Assembly (NCBI RefSeq): GCF_014851915.1
Contig: NZ_JACVAP010000001.1
Coordinates: 1,178,001-1,242,000 of the forward strand
From: Xanthomonas sp. XNM01
Lineage (GTDB): Bacteria > Pseudomonadota > Gammaproteobacteria > Xanthomonadales > Xanthomonadaceae
Direction of reading: 5' to 3'
Length of the DNA stretch: 64,000 nt
Shown: piece after piece, positions 8,827 to 16,837 of the stretch
Layout of the letters: each line of letters starts with the position of its first letter
How positions within the stretch are numbered: position 1 is the first letter of the stretch
The notes under the pieces: model-generated
Database searches by the model: none
What the model saw: the letters and a program-made list of their open reading frames with translations, nothing else
What the model was told of the DNA's origin: nothing
Translations under genes and position numbers: made by a program

Positions 8827-9039
8827 TCAGTCGCCGCCTGCGGGCGGCGGCGGGCTGGCGATGCGGGTCCAGCGGTCGCCGGAGATCCTGGGCGGCGGAT
8901 AGGCGCTTTTGAGCCGGTCGTAGACTTCGGCATTGATCCGCTCGAACTCCCAGCCCTCGGTGGTGCCGCTGAAGGCGAGCTGGAACAGGGCTTCGAGCAG
9001 CAGCGTGTCGCTGCCGGGCGCATCGGTGTGACGGGTCAT
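8827..9039 (-). CDS. Small protein of unknown function (paralogue A)
   Basis: A 70-residue acidic, soluble protein that I do not recognise. Residues 14-48 (LLEALFQLAFSG...WEFERINAEVYDRLKSAY) look helical and match the next small protein upstream at about 21 of 35 positions. The C-terminus is Pro/Gly rich. Conservation of the pair at protein level, normal local codon use and separate starts argue that both are real. No signal peptide, membrane segment or metal motif is seen. Confidence 0.6.
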   Translation of the reverse strand: MTRHTDAPGSDTLLLEALFQLAFSGTTEGWEFERINAEVYDRLKSAYPPPRISGDRWTRIASPPPPAGGD

Positions 9040-9090
9040 CGCAGGCTTCTTGGTGAACGCCTGCGATGCGCAGGAAGCGTGCCAGCGCAG

Positions 9091-9118
9091 GCCGGCATCG
9101 CCTGCAGGCGATGCCGGC
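9091..9118. repeat. 28-bp perfect palindrome between the small paralogous genes
   Basis: The arms GCCGGCATCGCC and GGCGATGCCGGC are perfectly complementary around TGCA, which is itself palindromic, so the whole 28 bp is a perfect dyad. It lies 30 bp beyond the stop of paralogue B and 52 bp ahead of the start of paralogue A. It has no U tract on either side, so it could be a terminator-like hairpin, an mRNA stabiliser or a protein-binding site. Confidence 0.6.
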
Positions 9119-9147
9119 GTCGATTTCCCGTCGCGATGACGGTTGCG

Positions 9148-9345
9148 TCAGCCGGCCAGGGCGGGCTGCGTGCGCTCGGCGTCGATCCGGTACGCCGCTT
9201 CCAGCCGGCCGTAGACCTCGGCGTTGAGCTGCTCGAACTCCCAGCTGTCGGTCGCGCCATCCAGTACCAGCTGATACAGGCCTTCCAGCAGCGAGGTGTC
9301 GCCGTTGGCGCCGGGAACGATGTCCATCGGGGCTACGCTGTTCAT
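9148..9345 (-). CDS. Small protein of unknown function (paralogue B)
   Basis: A 65-residue protein not recognised by family. Its residues 19-53 (LLEGLYQLVLDG...WEFEQLNAEVYGRLEAAY) share about 21 of 35 positions with paralogue A, 108 bp downstream on the same strand, so the two arose by tandem duplication. The N- and C-termini are unrelated. The ATG at 9345 was chosen over an in-frame Met at 9396 because it has a purine-rich site (AGGAGAGC) just upstream. The core is rich in Trp/Tyr/Phe and acidic residues, suggesting a small helical interaction domain. Function unknown. Confidence 0.65.
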   Translation of the reverse strand: MNSVAPMDIVPGANGDTSLLEGLYQLVLDGATDSWEFEQLNAEVYGRLEAAYRIDAERTQPALAG

Positions 9346-9522
9346 CGGTGCTCTCCTGATTGCTGTCGAACACAGTCCACGCATGAGGCGTGCCAACTCC
9401 TTGACGCTGGCGGCCGCAGGCCGGCCGCGCGATCATCACCGGGTGCTGTCCGGACCCGCGCCAGAATGTGACGCGCAGCGTCGGCCAGTGCCGCGCATTC
9501 CCGGACAGGAGCAGGAGATCTC

Positions 9523-9801
9523 ATGACCAGCGACATCCAGCACGACCCCGCCGCCGCCCGCTTCAGCCTGGTGGTCGATGGCTGGGAGGCCGAGCTGACC
9601 TACCGGCAGTCGGGCGAGCGGATGGTCATCGACCATACCGGCGTGCCGGCGCAGATCGGTGGACGCGGCATCGCCGGGCGACTGGTCCAGGTCGCGCTGG
9701 AGTACGCGCGCGCGCGTGGCTGGCGGGTGGTGCCGGCGTGCTCGTATGCGGCGACGTGGATCGAGCGGCACCCGGAGTACCAGGGGCTGGTCGTGGAATG
9801 A
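9523..9801 (+). CDS. Small GNAT-like N-acetyltransferase (YjdJ type)
   Basis: A 92-residue protein of the short GNAT group (GCN5-related acetyltransferase-like, about 90-100 residues). The order is the family's: F-x-L-x-VDGWEAELTYR, then the MVIDHTGVPAQIGGRGIAGRLVQ segment, where GGRGIAGRL is the acetyl-CoA pyrophosphate-binding loop. The C-terminal VVPACSYAATWIERHPEY is typical of this group. An AGGAG ribosome site lies upstream. Substrate unknown. Confidence 0.88.
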   Translation: MTSDIQHDPAAARFSLVVDGWEAELTYRQSGERMVIDHTGVPAQIGGRGIAGRLVQVALEYARARGWRVVPACSYAATWIERHPEYQGLVVE

Positions 9802-9851
9802 GGGCGTGGCCCATGCGGGCCGCCATGTGGAACGCGGTGCAAGGAGCCGAG

Positions 9852-10688
9852 ATGGACAAGCGTGTGTGGGGCCTGGTGGTGTCGGTCGGCCTGCTGGCCG
9901 CCTGCGGTCGTGAACCCCAAACGGCGCCGGAGTCGCAGCCGGCGACGCCCGCGCCGGCACCGGTGGAGGCGGGCGATGCGCCCGCCGCAGCGCCGGCACT
10001 CGCGCCGGTCAGCCTGGACGACGTGATCGAGCATGATCCGCGCTATGTGGTCGGGATCAGCTTCCCGAAGGATGCGGGCCGCTACCCGGGCCTGGCACGT
10101 GCCCTGTCCGATTACGCCCAGGCCGCCCGCGCCGAGCTGGTGCAGGCGGTGGACGGGCTGGAGGAAGCGCCGCGCGCGCCCTACGAACTCTCGCTGGGAT
10201 TCCGCCGGATCCTGGAGACCGACGATGTCTACGCGGTCGCCGCGGACGGCAGCCTGTACACCGGTGGTGCGCATGGCCTGCCGCTGGTCGCGCGCTTCGT
10301 CTGGCTGCCGCGCCAGGACCGGATGCTGACGTCGGAGAACCTGCTGCGTACGCCGGACGACTGGCGGGGCGTGGCCGATTACGTGGGCGAACAGCTCAGC
10401 GCCGCGGCCCACACCCGCGCCGCCGACGAGGCGCTGGAAGAGGAGGACCGTCGTCGCCTGCTGGGCACGGCGCTGAAGATGATCGCCGACGGCACCGAAC
10501 CGAGCGCGGAGAACTTCTCCCAGTTCGAGCCCGTGCGCGCGGCGGACGGGCGGATCGGCGCGCTGCGCTTCGTGTTTCCGCCCTACCAGGTCGGTCCCTA
10601 CGCCGACGGCGTGCGGACGGTCGACGTCCCGGCCCAGGTGCTGCGGCCCTGGCTGGCCGACGACATCCGCGGGCTGTTCTCGGACTGA
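9852..10688 (+). CDS. Lipoprotein with DUF3298/RsiV-type domain
   Basis: A 278-residue protein with a lipoprotein signal (LLAACG, Cys near residue 18), an Ala/Pro-rich linker to about residue 50, then a globular domain. The domain resembles the paired DUF4163/DUF3298 module of RsiV and PdaC: YAVAADGSLYTGGAHGLP in the middle and the C-terminal FPPYQVGPYADGVRTVDVP, the most diagnostic segment. In other proteins this module binds peptidoglycan or lysozyme; here the role is not known. It starts 50 bp after the GNAT gene and ends 10 bp before the cyclopropane synthase gene. Confidence 0.75.
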   Translation: MDKRVWGLVVSVGLLAACGREPQTAPESQPATPAPAPVEAGDAPAAAPALAPVSLDDVIEHDPRYVVGISFPKDAGRYPGLARALSDYAQAARAELVQAVDGLEEAPRAPYELSLGFRRILETDDVYAVAADGSLYTGGAHGLPLVARFVWLPRQDRMLTSENLLRTPDDWRGVADYVGEQLSAAAHTRAADEALEEEDRRRLLGTALKMIADGTEPSAENFSQFEPVRAADGRIGALRFVFPPYQVGPYADGVRTVDVPAQVLRPWLADDIRGLFSD

Positions 10689-10698
10689 GTGGCGCAGC

Positions 10699-11820
10699 AT
10701 GCAGCCGGCATCGCGCGAACGGAAACGTGTCGAAGCGCTGCTGGCCGAAGCGGACGTGCGCATCGACGGGGAGCGCGCCTGGGACATGCAGGTGCACGAT
10801 TCCCGCGTGTTCCAGCGGCTGCTGGGCGGGGGAGCGCTGGCGCTGGGCGAGTCGTACATGGACGGTGCCTGGGATGCGGCATCGCTCGACGGCCTGCTTC
10901 TGCGGCTGATGCGGGCAGGCCTGGACGAGCGCGTCCATGGCATCGGCGAGATCGGCGATGCCGTGCTGGCCCGGCTGCTGAACCTGCAGAGCGCGCGCCG
11001 CGCCGGCGAAGTCGGGCGCCGCCATTACGACCTGGGCAACGACCTGTACCGCGCCATGCTGGGGCGGCGCATGGTCTACAGCTGCGGCTACTGGCGCGAT
11101 GCCGGCGATCTGGACGCTGCCCAGGAAGCGAAGCTGGCCCTGGTCTGCCGCAAGCTCGGTCTGCGCCCCGGCATGCGGGTGCTCGACATCGGATGCGGAT
11201 GGGGTGAGGCACTGCTGTACGCGGCCGAGCACCATGGGGTGGAAGGTGTCGGCGTGACGATCTCGGGCGAGCAGGCCGCCCATGCGCGCCGCCTGTGCGT
11301 AGGTCGGCCGATCGAGATCCGGCTGCAGGACTACCGCGCGCTCGATGGCCGCTACGACGCGGTGTTCTCGATCGGCATGTTCGAGCATGTCGGCGTGCGC
11401 AACTACCGGACCTTCTTCGACGTGGTCCGCCGTTGCCTGCTCCCGGACGGGCTGTTCCTGCTGCATACCATCGGTGGCAACCGCAGCCGGATCCGTACCG
11501 ATCCATGGATCGCGCGTTACATCTTTCCCAACTCGATGCTGCCGTCGGCCGCGCAGATCGCGGACGCCTGCGAGGGACGGTTCGTGATCGAGGACTGGCA
11601 CAACTTCGGCGCCGACTACGACCGGACCCTGCAGGCCTGGCGCGACAACGTCGAAGCCGCGTGGCACACGCTGGACGCGCGCTACGAGCAGCGCTTCAGG
11701 CGGATGTGGCGTTACTACCTGGCCGGCTCGATGGCCGCGTTCCGCTGCCGGCGGCTGCAGCTCTGGCAACTGGTGCTGTCGCCGTCGGGCGTGCCGGGCG
11801 GCTACCTGGCGCCGCGCTGA
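10699..11820 (+). CDS. cfa: Cyclopropane-fatty-acyl-phospholipid synthase
   Basis: This SAM-dependent enzyme adds a methylene bridge to unsaturated acyl chains of membrane phospholipids. It has 373 residues (E. coli Cfa 382). The N-terminal lipid-binding region includes ALGESYMDGAW, followed by HYDLGNDLYRAML, the SAM-binding VLDIGCGWG at residues 161-169, and FSIGMFEHVG with HTIGGNR in the catalytic region. The gene follows the DUF3298 lipoprotein by 10 bp and may be cotranscribed with it. It converges with the M3 peptidase gene. Confidence 0.95.
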   Translation: MQPASRERKRVEALLAEADVRIDGERAWDMQVHDSRVFQRLLGGGALALGESYMDGAWDAASLDGLLLRLMRAGLDERVHGIGEIGDAVLARLLNLQSARRAGEVGRRHYDLGNDLYRAMLGRRMVYSCGYWRDAGDLDAAQEAKLALVCRKLGLRPGMRVLDIGCGWGEALLYAAEHHGVEGVGVTISGEQAAHARRLCVGRPIEIRLQDYRALDGRYDAVFSIGMFEHVGVRNYRTFFDVVRRCLLPDGLFLLHTIGGNRSRIRTDPWIARYIFPNSMLPSAAQIADACEGRFVIEDWHNFGADYDRTLQAWRDNVEAAWHTLDARYEQRFRRMWRYYLAGSMAAFRCRRLQLWQLVLSPSGVPGGYLAPR

Positions 11821-12109
11821 TCGGCGGCATCGGGTTGCGTCGTCGCGCGGGTTCGGTGGCCGTTCCCGGCCCTCCTGGATCCTCCGCGAGGCACCGCGCG
11901 TGCATTCGGTGCAGGGCATCGCACTTGCGCTGGACGTCGGATCGGCCATGGCGATCGATCCCGGTCCGGTCCGACGATGGTGCTGCTGCTGGTCAAATTT
12001 TGACCATCCATCTTGACACGCCCGTCGCGCAAGGCGTCCGGCCGCTTATCCACAGCTTCATGCAGAAGTGATCCACACAGGCTGTGGAGAACTGCATGCC
12101 CGGGACCAC
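11821..12109. other. Convergent intergenic region with DnaA-box cluster
   Basis: About 290 bp between the 3' ends of cfa and the terminator of the M3 peptidase gene hold no gene. Visible are a 15-bp near-perfect palindrome with arms GGTCAAA and TTTGACC (11993-12007 region) and the DnaA-box cluster listed separately. Because both flanking genes end here, these elements are unlikely to be promoter operators of the neighbours. Confidence 0.6.
12046..12091. promoter_or_regulatory. Cluster of three DnaA-box-like sequences
   Basis: TTATCCACA at 12046-12054 is a perfect consensus DnaA box. TGATCCACA at 12069-12077 and, on the minus strand, TTCTCCACA at 12091-12083 each match eight of nine positions. 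The second and third boxes face each other with 5 bp between them and are flanked by an inverted repeat, CATGCAG (12059-12065) and CTGCATG (12092-12098). No dnaA, dnaN or AT-rich unwinding element is near, so a DnaA-titrating or reactivating site is a likelier reading than a replication origin. Confidence 0.5.
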
Positions 12110-12142
12110 AAAAAGACGACGCCACCCGGAGGTGGCGTCGTC
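12110..12142 (-). terminator. Rho-independent terminator of the M3 peptidase gene
   Basis: Read on the minus strand, a perfect 12-bp stem (arms GACGACGCCACC and GGTGGCGTCGTC, tetraloop) is followed by five T residues. It lies 25 bp beyond the stop codon. Confidence 0.88.
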
Positions 12143-12166
12143 GTCATGCCGATGGCGCAGGGCGGC

Positions 12167-14356
12167 TTACTTGCCGGCCTGGTCCAGTCCACGCTTCTTC
12201 AGCAGCGGCTCGATCTGCGGCGAGGCCTGCCCGGTGAAGTCCTGGAAAAGCTGCATCGCGTCCTTGCTGCCGCCCTGCGAGAGCAGGGTCGCGCGGAAGC
12301 GGTCGCCGTTCTCGCGCTTCAGCCCGCCGTGTTCCTGCATCCAGGCCTGGGTGTTGGCGTCCAGCACTTCCGACCAGATGTAGGCGTAATAGCCGGCCGC
12401 GTAGCCGCCCATGATGTGGCTGAAGTAGGCGGTGCGGTAACGCGGCGGCACCGGCGCGTAGGCGATGCCGTCGGCGGCCAGCGCGTCGGCCTGGAACTGC
12501 ATCACGCCGGCGGCATCAGGCACCTTGTCGGCGCCGATCTGGTGCCAGCGCTGGTCGAGCATCGCCGCGCCCAGGTACTCGGTGGTTGCGAAGCCCTGGT
12601 TGAAGGTTGCGGTGGCCTGGACCTTGTCCAGCAGCGCCTGCGGCATCGCCTCGCCGGTCTCGTGGTGCTTGGCGTAGTTGGCCAGCACCGACGGCCAGTC
12701 GGCCCACATCTCGTTGACCTGCGAGGGGAACTCGACGAAGTCGCGCGGCACGCTGGTGCCGCTGAAGTACGGGTACTTCACGTCCGAGAACATGCCGTGC
12801 AGCGCATGGCCGAACTCGTGGAACATCGTGGTCACCTCGTCCCAGGTCAGCAGGGTCGGGCCACTGGCCGGCTTGGTGATGTTCTGGTGGTTGGCGACCA
12901 CCGGCTTGGTGCCGCGCAGTTCGGACTGCGACACGTAGGAGTTCATCCAGGCGCCGCCGCGCTTGGAGGAGCGTGCATACGGATCGAAGATGAAGATCGC
13001 CAGCTGGCTGCCGTCGGCGTCGAAGACGTCGTAGGTCCAGGTGTCGGCGTGGTACTTCGGCAGGTCGGTGCGTTCCTTGAAGGTGATGCCATACAGCTGG
13101 GTCGCGGCGAAGAACACGCCGTTCTCCAGCACGTTCTTCATCTCGAAGTACGGCTTGAGCTGCGACTCGTCGAAGTCGTAGGTCGCCTTGCGCACCTTCT
13201 CGGTGTAGTAGGCCCAGTCCCATGCCTCGAGCTGGAAGCTCGGCTCGCCCTTGGCGGCCTGCTCCTGGTCGATCATCTTCTGCAGCTCGGCGGCCTCGCG
13301 CTTGGCGTTGGCCACGGCGGCCGGGGCCAGCTTGCCGAGCATGTCGTTGACCGCCTGCGGGGTCTTGGCGGTGGCTTCCTCCAGCGAGAACGCGGCGTGG
13401 TTCGGGTAGCCGAGCATCGCGGCGCGCTCGGCGCGCAGCTTCATCACCTGCGAGACGATGGCGGTGTTGTCGAACTCGCCGCCGCGGCTGCCGCGGGCCA
13501 TCGAGGCCTCGTGGATCTTCCGGCGCGATTCGCGGTCGCTCAGGTAGCTCAGCGGCGGCTGGCCGGTGGTGTTGAGCAGGGTGACGACGTACTTGCCTTC
13601 CTGGCCGCGCTTCTTGGCTTCTTCGGCGGCGGCGGCGATCTGCGCGTCGGTCGAACCGGCCAGCGCCTCGGCGCTGTCGAAGGTCACGGCCGAGGCGTTG
13701 ACCTCGTTCAGCACGTTCTGGCTGAACTGGGTGCCCAGCGTGGCCAGCTGGCCGTTCATGTCCTTCAGCCTGGTCTTGTCGGCGTCGGACAGGTTGGCGC
13801 CGGCACGGACGAAGTCGGTGTAGTAGCGCTCGACCAGGCGCACGCCCTCGGCGTCCAGGCCCAGGCTGTCGCGGGTGTCGTACAGGGTCTTGACCCGCTG
13901 GAACAGCGGGCCATCGAGCATGATCGCGTCGCTGTGCGCGGCGAACTTCGGCGAGTACTCGGCCTGGATCGCCTTGCGCGTGTCGTTGGTGTCGGTGCCG
14001 ACCAGGTTGAAGAACACCGCGCGGGCACGGCCCAGCACCTGGCCGCTGTTCTCCAGCGCGAGGATGGTGTTCTCGAAGGTCGGGGCCTCGGCGTTGCCGG
14101 CGATCGCCTGGATCTCCTTCAGCTGCTCGGCCATGCCGGCATCGAAGGCCGGCGCGAAATCGCCGTCCTTGATCCGGTCGAAATGCGGGTACTGCAGCGG
14201 CAGGTCGCTCTGCACCAGGAACGGGTTGTCCTGCGACGCTTCGGCGCCAGCGGCGGTCTGCTCGGTGCCGGGCTTGGACGCCTCGTCGCTGGAGCAGGCG
14301 GTCATGGTCATGCCGAGCGCGGCGGCAAGGGCGAGGGAAAGGCCGGTTCTCATCAT
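12167..14356 (-). CDS. dcp: M3-family oligopeptidase/peptidyl-dipeptidase, lipoprotein
   Basis: A 729-residue zinc metallopeptidase of the M3 family. The catalytic HEFGH motif is at residues 513-517, in the context TMFHEFGHALHGMFS. The third ligand Glu lies in the downstream FVEFPSQVNEMW segment, and the substrate-binding HIMGGYAAGYYAYIWSE segment is near the C-terminus. Length and sequence fit Dcp, which removes C-terminal dipeptides from oligopeptides. A lipoprotein signal peptide ends in MTAC (Cys21), so this copy is envelope-anchored, as in other Xanthomonadaceae, unlike cytosolic E. coli Dcp. A terminator follows directly. Confidence 0.9.
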   Translation of the reverse strand: MMRTGLSLALAAALGMTMTACSSDEASKPGTEQTAAGAEASQDNPFLVQSDLPLQYPHFDRIKDGDFAPAFDAGMAEQLKEIQAIAGNAEAPTFENTILALENSGQVLGRARAVFFNLVGTDTNDTRKAIQAEYSPKFAAHSDAIMLDGPLFQRVKTLYDTRDSLGLDAEGVRLVERYYTDFVRAGANLSDADKTRLKDMNGQLATLGTQFSQNVLNEVNASAVTFDSAEALAGSTDAQIAAAAEEAKKRGQEGKYVVTLLNTTGQPPLSYLSDRESRRKIHEASMARGSRGGEFDNTAIVSQVMKLRAERAAMLGYPNHAAFSLEEATAKTPQAVNDMLGKLAPAAVANAKREAAELQKMIDQEQAAKGEPSFQLEAWDWAYYTEKVRKATYDFDESQLKPYFEMKNVLENGVFFAATQLYGITFKERTDLPKYHADTWTYDVFDADGSQLAIFIFDPYARSSKRGGAWMNSYVSQSELRGTKPVVANHQNITKPASGPTLLTWDEVTTMFHEFGHALHGMFSDVKYPYFSGTSVPRDFVEFPSQVNEMWADWPSVLANYAKHHETGEAMPQALLDKVQATATFNQGFATTEYLGAAMLDQRWHQIGADKVPDAAGVMQFQADALAADGIAYAPVPPRYRTAYFSHIMGGYAAGYYAYIWSEVLDANTQAWMQEHGGLKRENGDRFRATLLSQGGSKDAMQLFQDFTGQASPQIEPLLKKRGLDQAGK

Positions 14357-14601
14357 CGGGCAGGGTCCTGCTGGGTCAAACCCTGAAATTTACCGCAGCA
14401 ACCATCGTCGGGACCCGTGACAAAAGGCACGGGACAAACGTCGTATGGCGCTTGCGGGAAGGCGGCTCCCACCGGGCGGCTGCACAGGGGACATCTTTTG
14501 AAACAGTGGCTTGCACCCGGAATCGGGGCATGGTCGTGGCGCGGAAACGCGCCAGGCGGCCTGGCTGATGCCGGCCGGCATAGGCCGACGGCCAGATGCA
14601 G
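14357..14601. other. Intergenic region upstream of the M3 peptidase
   Basis: About 245 bp hold no supported gene. It must include the M3 peptidase promoter on the minus strand, but no hexamer pair is convincing. Short antisense reading frames here have no homologue that I recognise. Confidence 0.5.
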
Positions 14602-14630
14602 CCACGCCGCCCGTGCTGCGGGCGGCGTGG
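14602..14630 (-). terminator. Terminator-like hairpin after fpr
   Basis: A perfect 12-bp GC-rich stem with arms CCACGCCGCCCG and CGGGCGGCGTGG surrounds a 5-nt loop, 53 bp beyond the fpr stop codon. It lacks a clear U tract. Confidence 0.6.
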
Positions 14631-14683
14631 ATGGCATCGGTGTGGCAGGGGCGTGGCGCCGCCGGTGCGGCCGCCGCGCCGGG

Positions 14684-15466
14684 TCACTTCTCGACGAAGG
14701 CCCGTTCGAACACGTACTGGCCGGGGCTGCCGATCCGCGGCGAGGCGGCGAAGCCACGCGAGTCCAGCAGCACCCGGAAATCGGCCAGCATCTGCGGGCT
14801 GCCGCAGATCATCGCGCGGTCGTGCTCGGCATCCAGCGGATCCAGGCCCAGGGTGTCCATCATCGCGCCGCTGGCCATCAGGTCGGTCAGGCGGCCGTGG
14901 TTGGGGAAGTCCTCGCGACTGACCGCCGGGTAATACAGCAGCTTCTCGCCGATGATGTCGCCGAGCAACTCGTGCTGCGGCAGTTCCTTCTCGAAATAGT
15001 CGCGGTAGGCCAGGTCTTCGGCATGACGCACGCCATGGGTCAGGATGACCTTGTCGAAGCGCTCGTAGGTCTCCGGATCCTTGATCACCGACAACCACGG
15101 CGCCAGGCCGGTGCCGGTGCCCAGCAGATACAGGTTGCGGCCCTTGTGCAGGTCGCTGATCAGCAGGGTGCCGGTGGGCTTGCGCCCGATCAGGATCTCG
15201 TCGCCGGGCTTGATGTGCTGAAGGCGCGAGGTCAGCGGCCCGTGCTGGACCTTGATGCTGAAGAACTCGAGCTGCTCTTCCCAGTTGGCGCTGGCGATGG
15301 AGTAGGCGCGCAGGATCGGTTTGCCGCTTTCGGTGGGCAGGCCGATCATCACGAACTGGCCGTTCTCGAAGCGGAAACCGTCGTCGCGGGTGGTGGTGAA
15401 GCTGAAGTAGGCGTCCGTCCAGTGGCGGACGTCGAGCACCGTTTCGGTGCCGTAGGCAGAGGACAT
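14684..15466 (-). CDS. fpr: Ferredoxin/flavodoxin-NADP+ reductase
   Basis: A 260-residue FAD enzyme passing electrons between NADPH and ferredoxin or flavodoxin. The FAD-binding RAYSIAS motif lies near residue 55, the TGTGLAP nucleotide-binding loop near 115, the HGVR segment near 145, and the C-terminus is FVEK, typical of bacterial Fpr. The ATG at 15466 (MSSAYGTETV) was chosen by similarity to family N-termini; an in-frame ATG at 15499 would add 11 residues. Bacterial Fpr is often part of the oxidative-stress response; no regulatory site is evident. Confidence 0.92.
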   Translation of the reverse strand: MSSAYGTETVLDVRHWTDAYFSFTTTRDDGFRFENGQFVMIGLPTESGKPILRAYSIASANWEEQLEFFSIKVQHGPLTSRLQHIKPGDEILIGRKPTGTLLISDLHKGRNLYLLGTGTGLAPWLSVIKDPETYERFDKVILTHGVRHAEDLAYRDYFEKELPQHELLGDIIGEKLLYYPAVSREDFPNHGRLTDLMASGAMMDTLGLDPLDAEHDRAMICGSPQMLADFRVLLDSRGFAASPRIGSPGQYVFERAFVEK

Positions 15467-15556
15467 CGAGGTATCGGTGGGGAAAACAGGACGCGTCATT
15501 GTAGCCGACCCGTCCGTGGGGGCCTTGCGCCCGATCAAGAACCCGCGCCTCGTGCG

Positions 15557-15594
15557 CCACCGTCCCGGGGCGGCCATGCCGCCCGGGACGGTGG
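15557..15594 (-). terminator. Hairpin terminator after the sugar dehydrogenase gene
   Basis: A 13-bp stem with arms beginning CCACCGTCCCGGG and its complement lies 9 bp beyond the stop codon of the PQQ-type dehydrogenase gene. There is no U tract. It also sits ahead of the fpr start. Confidence 0.6.
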
Positions 15595-15602
15595 CCGGGA
15601 CA

Positions 15603-16802
15603 TCAGCCCTTCGGCGGCTGCAGGCGCAGCAGCTTGCCGTTGTCCTCGTCGGTGACCAGGTACAGGTTGCCGTCGGCACCGGCGCGCACGTCGCGGATGC
15701 GCTCGCCCAGGTCCTGTAGCAGGCGCTCCTCGCCGACGACGGTATCGCCGTCCAGCTGCAGGCGGATCAGGTTGCGCTGGGCCAGCGCGCCCAGGAACAG
15801 GCTGTCGTTCCAGGCCGAATCGGGCTGGCCGGTGAGGAAGGCCATGCCGGACAGGCCTGGCGAGACCTCGAACACGTGGTGGGCCGGCGCCATGCCGTCC
15901 TGTTCCTTGCCCTGGGCCTCCGGGATCGGCTGGCCCGAGTAGTTGATGCCGTGGGTGACGATCGGCCAGCCGTAGTTGAGGCCGGGCTTGGGCAGGTTGA
16001 TCTCGTCGCCGCCGCGCGGGCCATGCTCGGTCTCCCACAGCGTGCCGGTGCGCGGATCGACCGCCAGGCCCTGCGCGTTGCGGTGGCCGTAGCTCCAGAT
16101 CTCGGCACGGGCGCCGTCCTGGCCGACGAAGGGATTGTCCTGCGGCACCTGGCCGTCCAGGGTCAGGCGCACGATCTTGCCCTGCAGCTTGTCCAGTTCC
16201 TGCGCCGACGGACGCAGGGTGCGGTCGCCCTGGCTGATGAACACGTGGCCGGCGCCGTCGAAGGCGAAGCGCGAACCGAAGTGGTTCTCGGCGTTGACCT
16301 TCGGCTCCTGCCGGTAGAACACGGTGACGTCGTCCAGGCGGCCATCGCCCAGCGTGGCGTAGGCGGCGCTGGTGCCGGCGACGCCGCCATCGCCCGGCTC
16401 GGCGAAGCTCAGGTAGATGCGCCGGCTCTGCGCGAAATCCGGCGCCAGTGCGACGTCGAGCAGGCCGCCCTGGCCGCGTGCGGCCACCGCCGGCACGCCT
16501 TCCAGCGGCGCGGAAATGCTGCCGTCGGCGCCGACATGGCGCAGCTGGCCGCCGCGCTCGGTGACCAGGAAGCTGCCGTCCGGCAGCGGCGCGACGGCCC
16601 AGGGATGCGACAGGCCGCTGGCGAGCACGGTCAGCTGCGCCTGGCCGCGCTCGCTGGCCACGGCCTGGGTGGTCTGTTCGGCCGGGCCGGTGGCGGCGGT
16701 GGAGGAGGTGGCCGTGGTGTCGCTGCCGCCGCAGGCGGCGAGGGCGGACAGCAGCACCACGCACAGCGTGGCGCACGCGGGCAGGCGCAGGGAATGACGC
16801 AT
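15603..16802 (-). CDS. PQQ-dependent sugar dehydrogenase (YliI/Asd type), lipoprotein
   Basis: A 399-residue protein with a lipoprotein signal (LAACGG, Cys near residue 24), a Ser/Thr/Ala linker, and a six-bladed beta-propeller of the glucose/sorbosone dehydrogenase family. Typical motifs are HPWAVAPLPDGSFLVTERGG, GGLLDVALAPDF, SYGHRNAQGLAVDP, ETEHGPRGGDEIN and NYGWP. E. coli YliI, a soluble aldose dehydrogenase, is the closest described type; it needs PQQ. No pqq genes are in the window, so the cofactor would come from elsewhere. It lies 35 bp downstream of the ABC transporter gene on the same strand, with its own start. Confidence 0.88.
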   Translation of the reverse strand: MRHSLRLPACATLCVVLLSALAACGGSDTTATSSTAATGPAEQTTQAVASERGQAQLTVLASGLSHPWAVAPLPDGSFLVTERGGQLRHVGADGSISAPLEGVPAVAARGQGGLLDVALAPDFAQSRRIYLSFAEPGDGGVAGTSAAYATLGDGRLDDVTVFYRQEPKVNAENHFGSRFAFDGAGHVFISQGDRTLRPSAQELDKLQGKIVRLTLDGQVPQDNPFVGQDGARAEIWSYGHRNAQGLAVDPRTGTLWETEHGPRGGDEINLPKPGLNYGWPIVTHGINYSGQPIPEAQGKEQDGMAPAHHVFEVSPGLSGMAFLTGQPDSAWNDSLFLGALAQRNLIRLQLDGDTVVGEERLLQDLGERIRDVRAGADGNLYLVTDEDNGKLLRLQPPKG

Positions 16803-16837
16803 CGAGACGTGCCTCGTCTTGGCTTCGAGGATCGCCT

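Noticed and set aside
12046-12091. Chromosomal replication origin
   Set aside because: Only three boxes, no AT-rich unwinding region and no dnaA, dnaN, gidA or rpmH nearby.
12068-14386. A 772-codon plus-strand frame
   Set aside because: It is antisense to the M3 peptidase with its intact HEFGH motif and terminator.
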